NCBI GenBank assembly: GCA_947034895.1
Contig: OX344763.1
Span: forward strand, 17,205,001-17,269,000
Source: Rhytidiadelphus loreus
Lineage: Eukaryota > Streptophyta > Bryopsida > Hypnales > Hylocomiaceae
DNA: 64,000 nucleotides
Direction of reading: 5' to 3'
The translations under genes and the position numbers were made by a program. Positions 57,969 through 64,000 of this stretch are shown piece after piece; position 1 is the stretch's first letter, and each line of letters begins with the position of its first letter. The notes under the pieces were generated by a model, which was not told where the DNA came from, searched no databases, and saw only the letters and a list, made by a program, of their open reading frames with translations.

Positions 57969-58745
57969 TTACAATACACTTCGAGATGCAGACACTGAAG
58001 GACCGCTTGTTGGGGGCAACACTGGAGTATAACTTTGTACTTGACTGTGTAGATGAGATCGAAGTTTACAGGGGACATCGATCCGTGAATCAAACAATGC
58101 TTGTAAGCGCTGTGCATCGTCTTGAACCTGCATGAAAATTCATTCATAGAGATGTGAGCTAAAAGCAAGAGAAAACTTAAAATTTAAAACTTAGTTGGCA
58201 AGAAACTTGAGCGTAAGATTAAGAAGCTTCTAAGTAGACTTTCTATTTTTCATTTTAATAGATAGTAAGGAGTTGAGTTAAAGGAACAATTACCTCTACA
58301 GAAGTGCTGTAATAACAAACCGCATAATCTATCATGAGCTCCAGGAAGAATGTTGCTATCTGTAGGCCATCCTTGTTCATTGCTCTTTGCAATTTACTCA
58401 ACATAGATTGCAGTGCATGCATACTAGAAACCAATTACAAATGTGTATGAAGATGTAATTTGTAACAAATATGTTTCTGAACAAAGAATGATCGATGAAC
58501 CGACAGGTACAGGCAAAATTAGATGTAGACAACACCAGAACGGTAGAACCAACATTGTGTCATGATCGATCCAGAGAGAACGGAAACAAAAAGAAACCTT
58601 GATAAAATTAAAGAGAAAGAGCAATTTAAACTCGCCTTCAGTCAGTCGGTTCTCACGGATAATTACTAAGTTGTAGCAAATCTTCTCTGAAATCAATCCT
58701 GGAAGCTCCTAAAGGTTGCAGTGTAACGCCGCAATTGCAAGACAT
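57969..58745 (-). CDS. D3: three-exon gene for a 125-residue protein, family unknown
   Basis: Exons (minus strand) 58745-58657, 58423-58294 and 58127-57969. Borders are CC/GTGAGA, CTAG/T, GAG/GTAATT and GCAG/GTT, and the phases (2, then 0) join without a stop. The start MSCNCGVTLQPLGA is preceded by an in-frame TGA two codons upstream. The protein continues RIDFREDLLQLSNY, then MHALQSMLSKLQRAMNKDG, LELMIDYAVCYYSTSVE, and ends in a Ser/Pro-rich tail (PVLPPTSGPSVSASRSVL). The middle is amphipathic and probably helical; no signal peptide or catalytic motif is visible. I do not recognise the family. A broken copy (D2) lies at 28147-28593. It is convergent with P3 and divergent from P4. Single-frame readings of this interval miss the introns. 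Confidence 0.6.
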
Positions 58746-60420
58746 GGATCATGAACGCCAGAACGCTTGAAAGTTCTTGAAAGAGAAGACAAGACGATGG
58801 ATGAACGGAAAAACTACATGTTCATGAATTCATGTCATCCATTAGTCATCACTGCCATTGTGTCAGGAGGCGCATTCATCTTTGTCTTCATCACTTTGCC
58901 TCTAGACCCTATTTTGCCCAAGTCTAGATGATTGTGGAACCAGAGAACTGAGTGTTGGACTTTATCAAGGTTGGTGTTGATATACACATAGTCAATTTCG
59001 TTAAAATGGCGGTATTCCAGTATAATGGCACCACATTCCATTAAAATGGCAAAAAAATGCCGCCATTTTAACAAAATTGACTATACACTTATTATGTTAG
59101 GGTTAGATTCGTTAAAAAAATAATTCATAAAATAATTCAATATGACTTCTAATGAAAATTTCAGAAATTATAACACGGCATAATTGAATAGTATAGAAAT
59201 TGTTATAGTGGGAATAATCTCAATCCTCAAAAAAAAACATGAAGCCAAAGCTATAAGTAGTTGAGTACTGGTAAAGCCACAAGTATCGGTAAAATTCATT
59301 TGCAGTACACCATCAACCAGGTATTTTAACATGCGCATATAATTGATCAAAGTTTATTTAATTAGACATGGATCCCACTTTTGCAGTCACTCTTTGAATT
59401 ACTGATGAGGCTGGAAGTTAACATTGTGTTGAGAATGATGTTTTCTCTTGAAATTTGATTATCTCATTTCATATCATGCTTTCATTTCTGTCCAGGATAT
59501 GATGCATCTGTTATCCTTTTGTTGATTGATACCCTACGTTGAGGTCAGATTCATTAGACCCCACTACAAAATCATTTTTTTTTTGGTAAATTTTTTTTAC
59601 TTACCCCATTAAAAAGTTTTGGAAGTTCAGTTTACAAGGTTTAGGAATATTTTTTGGCCTTTAGCATGGTTCAAAATAACTTGTGACATACTGACATTCT
59701 GCAATATTTACAACTTATTGATACTATTGTAAGGATTTTACTGATACTCGCGGATTTACCAATATTCATGGCTTTGTACAATATTGGTACATTGAAGAAA
59801 TAAAAATATACCTCTTGTGTTTGCGGTCACCTTTAGAGCAAGGGTGCTCTACCTTATAAGAAATGCCATAATACAAAATTGTATAAAAGACCTCCATTGA
59901 CAGGTGAAAGCATGAAGAAATTCTAATATTTGTTGCATTTGCGAGTAGTACTCCTAGTATTAGTACCCACCAATTGAAGATAGTCAATAAAAAATGATCA
60001 AACTTCAAGATGAATATGAAGTGCACTCTTCCTTAAGTTCCTTTCTAGGTAATTTCACTAAAATGACGATATTCCATATACCATTTTTAGACGACACAAT
60101 CTAAACCACAAAGAGAATGGTAGGCCCTTATCTTTGAGGTGTTATACTTCAATATGAAGCTTTATCCCCCAACTTTTTGTTTTAAGAATTTTTTTTTTTT
60201 TTTTTAAAACTTCACGATATGTTGAAATATAGTACCTTGGAGGTAAGGTCCTACCGATCTTCCTATGAACTGTAAAAGTGCCATCTAGGACAGGTTTACA
60301 TTTCAAATCTCGCAGTCTAAACCATGAAAGTGCCAAAGTTTGTCGATTGGTGCCCCACTTTAACAAAATTCCCCATCATATATTCTACATTTTCTAGGAA
60401 AGAGCCATTCACATCATACA
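58746..60420. other. Between D3 and P4: MITEs, no gene
   Basis: 58988-59083 is an M-family MITE. 60045-60375 has M-like ends (GGTAATTTCACTAAAATGAC and its mirrored GTCGATTGGTGCCCCACTTTAACAAAATT side). It also contains a T15-16 tract near 60188. The frames at 58835, 59168 and 59766 on the minus strand have no recognisable features. Confidence 0.4.
58988..59083. mobile_element. Short M-family MITE, 96 bp, flanked by TACAC
   Basis: TAGTCAATTTCGTTAAAATG / CATTTTAACAAAATTGACTA. TACAC directly flanks it. It is a deletion derivative of the 245-bp copies and forms a simple hairpin. Confidence 0.65.
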
Positions 60421-60427
60421 CTTTTTC

Positions 60428-61120
60428 AGCGTTTCAGGGACAAGGGAGGTTGACTTCGAGTGTTTGGGTCCATATCAGACAGTCGGCACCAGTCGACACC
60501 AGTCGACATCAGTCGGCAGGAACTTAAAGTCGGTGAACACATATTAACTGTAGTACTGTACATAGTCGGCACAGGACTTACCCAAAGTCAAACCCACTCG
60601 CACAAAGATTCATGCACATTCCCCAACATTGAAACGCTTTTAACCTCGTGTACACTCCGAAAGACCGATTTCGATCGATCGACGACATCGAAATCGAGCA
60701 TCATTCTCTCATCCGATCGGATCCGATCGACTGGAGCAACCAAGCACCTGCAAAATAATGCAAACCAAACAGTATGTGGTAGCTAGCTAGCTCCGGATCG
60801 ATCAAGTATAAATTAATTCTCTGTGCCTTCAAGGTCCAGACTCTATCGTTGAATTGGTAGTGCGTTTCCGGGAAGTCTACCAGTCGAGATCGAAATCTTG
60901 CTTGCAATCGGGGAACAAGTATTTCGATCTGTTAGTACTTTGAATTACATTCCGTACGCACCGATGTCATTTTGATTCTCAGTCTCCCTGTTTTAGTATC
61001 GATCGCTGCTAGTGTCTAGCTTGCTCGTGATCAACGGGGGCTAGCAGCTAGTACGTGATCGATCGATCTGATCTAATCTGCAAGCGTGTATTATTTTCGA
61101 GGTTTTGACGTCGATCGATC
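60428..61120 (+). promoter_or_regulatory. P4 upstream region, core promoter and leader
   Basis: A short tandem repeat AGTCGGCACCAGTCGACACC lies at 60480-60520, and the TATAAA box at 60807-60812. Leader sequence related to P1-P3 follows (CTGCTAGTGTCTAGCTTGCT, GATCGATCTGATCT, TTATTTTCGAGGTTTTGACG) before the ATG. The TGACGTAC motif of the other units is not seen upstream of the TATA box. Confidence 0.5.
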
Positions 61121-61309
61121 ATGTTGGTGGTGATGGGTTTGCTGGTTGGGGCGGCCGTGTTTGAAGCCGCGGCCGTGCTCATGTCCACGGCTTTGTGCAC
61201 GGGACACAACCCCAGCACGGGGCCTCGCGTGCGTCGACGAGGAGGATCAGGAGGAGGAGGAGGCTGTGGAGGCGGTGGGTGTGGGGGCGGATGTGGAGGA
61301 GGAGGTTAA
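61121..61309 (+). CDS. P4: intact small Gly/Cys-rich peptide gene, 62 residues
   Basis: ATG to TAA. MLVVMGLLVGAAVFEAAAVL is followed by MSTALC (Cys26), a basic patch RVRRR at 36-40, and a Gly tail with Cys49, Cys54 and Cys58. It is the most diverged P unit, yet residues 12-26 equal those of P3. Tail length and Cys count vary (three here, two in P3). A secreted or membrane-anchored peptide is an inference from the hydrophobic start; no known peptide-hormone or antimicrobial pattern is evident. The TATA box is 314 bases upstream. An overlapping frame from 61146 is a shadow. Confidence 0.6.
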   Translation: MLVVMGLLVGAAVFEAAAVLMSTALCTGHNPSTGPRVRRRGGSGGGGGCGGGGCGGGCGGGG

Positions 61310-62140
61310 TATTTATATAAAGAAGTATTGATCGAGCTCTTCGCCTGTAGCAATAGGATTCATTTGCAAGCAGCTAGCTTCAATCAGTTGCTCTCGATCG
61401 ATATATCAGTAGCCATACATGCTTGTTATAATATAAGAAGTTCATTTGTAGCACAGGTCGACGGCAGAGAGTTGGGGCATGCATAGGAATTTGTGTTGTT
61501 TGTTTCAATTCTCGCTTCGATCTGATGCAATTTGATCTGGTTTATATATATATTTCCCAGACAAGTAATGAATTGGTTTAAGTAAGAGACTTTGTGCCCA
61601 GGATTACATGAGATGTATTCTACAGCTAGTGATCGAAGTGCGTACTACCTGACTTTATTAATTAGGCTTTAATTTCAATGCATGTTAAATGTGGAGGAGG
61701 ATGTGGTGATTAATGAATATGTAATGAAGTATTGAGCTTCTTGCATGCAGCAATAGAATTGCAAGCTAGCACTTGCTTCAATCAGTTGCTCTCGGTCACT
61801 GCCATGCCAGCACTGATCGAATGCATTGGGGGCCACTGACGTACTCTCTAGAATTTGTAGATCGAATTCCAGTTTAGTAGCCATATAATTGTGCATATTA
61901 ATATAAGATTTTCATTTGTAGCATCGATTGCAGAGAGTTGCAAGTGGGGCATGCATGATTGGGAATTAGAGGGAGGAAGCTGTGCACGCTGCAATTCGAT
62001 CGATCGATCTGATGCAATTCGACCAGCCGTTTATAGTTTTCCCAGACATACAAATAATGGATTGGTTTAAGATATGAAGTCCATAATTAATGAGATGTAT
62101 TCTACAGCTAGTGATGTATGGGACTTAAGCTTTTCAATTC
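61310..62140 (+). other. Conserved 3' region of P4, duplicated in tandem
   Basis: RY-like CATGCATA at 61478 and CATGCATG at 61950 mark two successive copies of the same 3' region. The second starts at about 61686 (TGTGGAGGAGGATGTGGTGA) and is longer than in P1 and P3. Confidence 0.6.
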
Positions 62141-63162
62141 AAGCTAACTGAAGATGTTTGATACTTGTTTGGGACTGATCTTGGCAGTACTGCGCATGCG
62201 TGTGTGAAAGAGTTCAATTTTAGACCTATTTTCTTTGTTGTTCAGATCGATTTGAATTAGTGTCGTTATTAACGTTAACCTTGAAAGGACAAGACCTATC
62301 ATCACTGAAGTACTTTCCCAAAAATGATCCAATTTTCGGACCAATAGGTGCTTTCTTCATTAATTTTCTACATTAATCTTGAAAGTCATCCATAATTGAC
62401 CACAAAAGGGTCATTTGCAATGGTTTATATATTGTCACTAATTTGCAATGGTATTCTGACAGAATAATATAATGCAATTGTTATGCAATAGTTTTGCAGT
62501 GCTTACAATTCCTAATTATGCTTGTGCATTGATTTTGCAATGGTTTGCCAATGGGTATTTGCAATTGGTCGTAAAATGTTCATTTGCACTTTCCTTGAAA
62601 ATTATTTTGCAATGGTTTTGCAGTTCTACTGTTTTGTAGTGGTTTTGCAATAGAATTCCTATCTCTAATTAATTGCAATGGTTTTGCATGTGTTTCTTGA
62701 AATTTTAGGGTATTAGACAATGTTCCTGAATGTGCTTCCTTTAATCCTTTGGCAATACTTCTATGGATTTCATGCACTGAATGATAACTTATGGGCTTAC
62801 GGCAACTCGTGATTGCAAGCTAGAAACACAAGTTGTATTTGAACTTGTGCTAATTATCAACAACATCAATTTCGTTAAAATGGCTATATTTTGTAACTTA
62901 AATGCATCCTAAACCAAAATCTATACTTGTCCTAGTTTGTGGATTGAAATTTGACCTTTGTGAAGATATGTGTCACAATTTTTTGGTTTGTGGACTACTG
63001 CCAATTTAGTGAAATTGACATTCAACATTATTGTTTTTAAGCCATAACTTTTGCATTAATTTTTTTTGGATGGATCTTCAAAATTAACCATTGTAACAAC
63101 TAAAGGACTATTGGTAGTTTCATTGCTATATGGTTGAACTTTGTTTATGAAATCAATATATC
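62141..63162. other. Repeat-rich intergenic DNA, no gene
   Basis: 62410-62710 repeats TTTTGCAATGGTTTTGCA-like motifs about ten times, resembling transposon subterminal repeats. 62862-63022 has M-like ends (CATCAATTTCGTTAAAATGG ... GTGAAATTGACATTC). Confidence 0.4.
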
Positions 63163-64000
63163 CTTTTAACCCCTAAAGGACCAAGCATTCAAATTTTGAT
63201 CAACAAATGAATACAAATACATCCCAAGCACACAAAATGCATTTTTTCATCCATCACTTTTTTTTCAAATTCTTGTGTTTGTTCTCTAACATTTGTACAA
63301 TATAGATTTTGAAAAAAATTCTTAGAAAATATTTTGTTATTCAATAGGTATTGGTAGGTCTAGCCTCAAAAAGTAACCATTTTAGTACAAAAAATGATCT
63401 TTCAAAAGTGACTTGAATAGAAAACTAAAAGTAAAATCTTCAAAAATCAATATCATTAGAACAATAGAACTTAATATTTCAAACTTCTATTAATTTTTTT
63501 TTTGAAAATCACAAATAATCAATCTACAATTGATTTTAGAAAGAATTTTCAATTTTTGGCTTCAAATTTTATTGAAAAATATTGGTTGGTATAATAGTTG
63601 ATTTAACCTTATGGATTTGATCTATAAATCATATTTTACAAGTGAACTATTGTTTGAAAGTCATCATTGAATTATTCTTCTAAGTTATAATACATCTTCA
63701 CAATTTTGGATATTTGAACTACCTTTGATCCTAAAGGGATTAGATCATAATTAAGTTTTAATATAACTAGTATTTTAGTCCCATAAAACTATATGTCATC
63801 TATCAATGTGGAATTTTTCTAGTAGTTTTGTAATAATTTAATTTTTTTTAAAACTAAACTAATATGTGAAAATTTATTTGGTAAAATAAATATAACAAAA
63901 AATAATTAATTTGAAATTTCTCTAAGAGGTGAATTAAACAATGATAAATAAAGTTGAAAATTTTCAAGTTTAATTTATACTCAAAACACCCACGGTTTAA
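63163..64000. mobile_element. Left part of a T-family element, runs past window end
   Basis: TTAACCCCTAAAGGACCAAG near 63169 is the family end. No right end occurs before 64000. AT-rich with no coding frame. Confidence 0.4.

Noticed and set aside
60840..60910. tRNA-like sequence in the P4 leader
   Set aside because: TTGAATTGGTAGTGCGTTTC and TCGAGATCGAAATC hint at A and B boxes, but no cloverleaf can be formed and homologous leaders lack it.

Overview
This is a nuclear window from a land plant. The evidence is GT-AG introns, very low gene density, AT-rich intergenic DNA, CACTA (En/Spm) elements with the plant-type ends CACTACAAGAAAA and CACTAGAAGAAAA, hAT-like MITEs with 8-bp target duplications, and Ty3/gypsy gag-protease fragments. 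I cannot place the lineage further. Almost all of the long open frames are shadows or transposon debris. The genes I can support are short, multi-exon or broken.

Layout. 1-3508 is the right part of a CACTA-type element that seems to carry pieces of a spliced gene. 3509-10945 is a decayed gypsy gag-protease copy split by at least four other elements. 12.9-15.0 kb holds a broken FCP1/NIF-type phosphatase-like gene. 16.2-20.1 kb is nested DNA transposons. 20.1-29.8 kb (block I) and 49.1-62.1 kb (block II) are paralogous blocks with the same internal order: U segment, P unit, D segment, P unit. 30-44.4 kb is transposon territory: an inverted pair of a dispersed repeat (R1/R2), an AT-rich 16-18-bp satellite, a second gypsy gag copy on the minus strand, a third R copy, and three copies of one hAT-like MITE. 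44.4-48.0 kb holds a decayed RBR E3 ubiquitin ligase gene of the RNF216/TRIAD3 type. 62.1-64.0 kb is more transposon sequence.

The most interesting content is the P and D genes. P is a small-peptide gene with a hydrophobic N-terminus, one conserved cysteine, a basic patch and a Gly/Cys-rich tail. It has a long conserved leader, a TATA box and conserved flanking motifs. Four P units are present: two intact (58 and 62 residues at 56766 and 61121), one frameshifted by 4 bases (21594), and one without its start codon (29429). D is a three-exon minus-strand gene of 125 codons (57969-58745) whose introns all have GT-AG borders and consistent phases. It has a broken sister at 28.1-28.6 kb. I recognise neither family. 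The RNF216-like gene is notable because the start of its RING1 has been amplified into 26-residue (78-bp) coding repeats. No search could be run, so family names rest on motifs and on exon phase, and novelty is not established.
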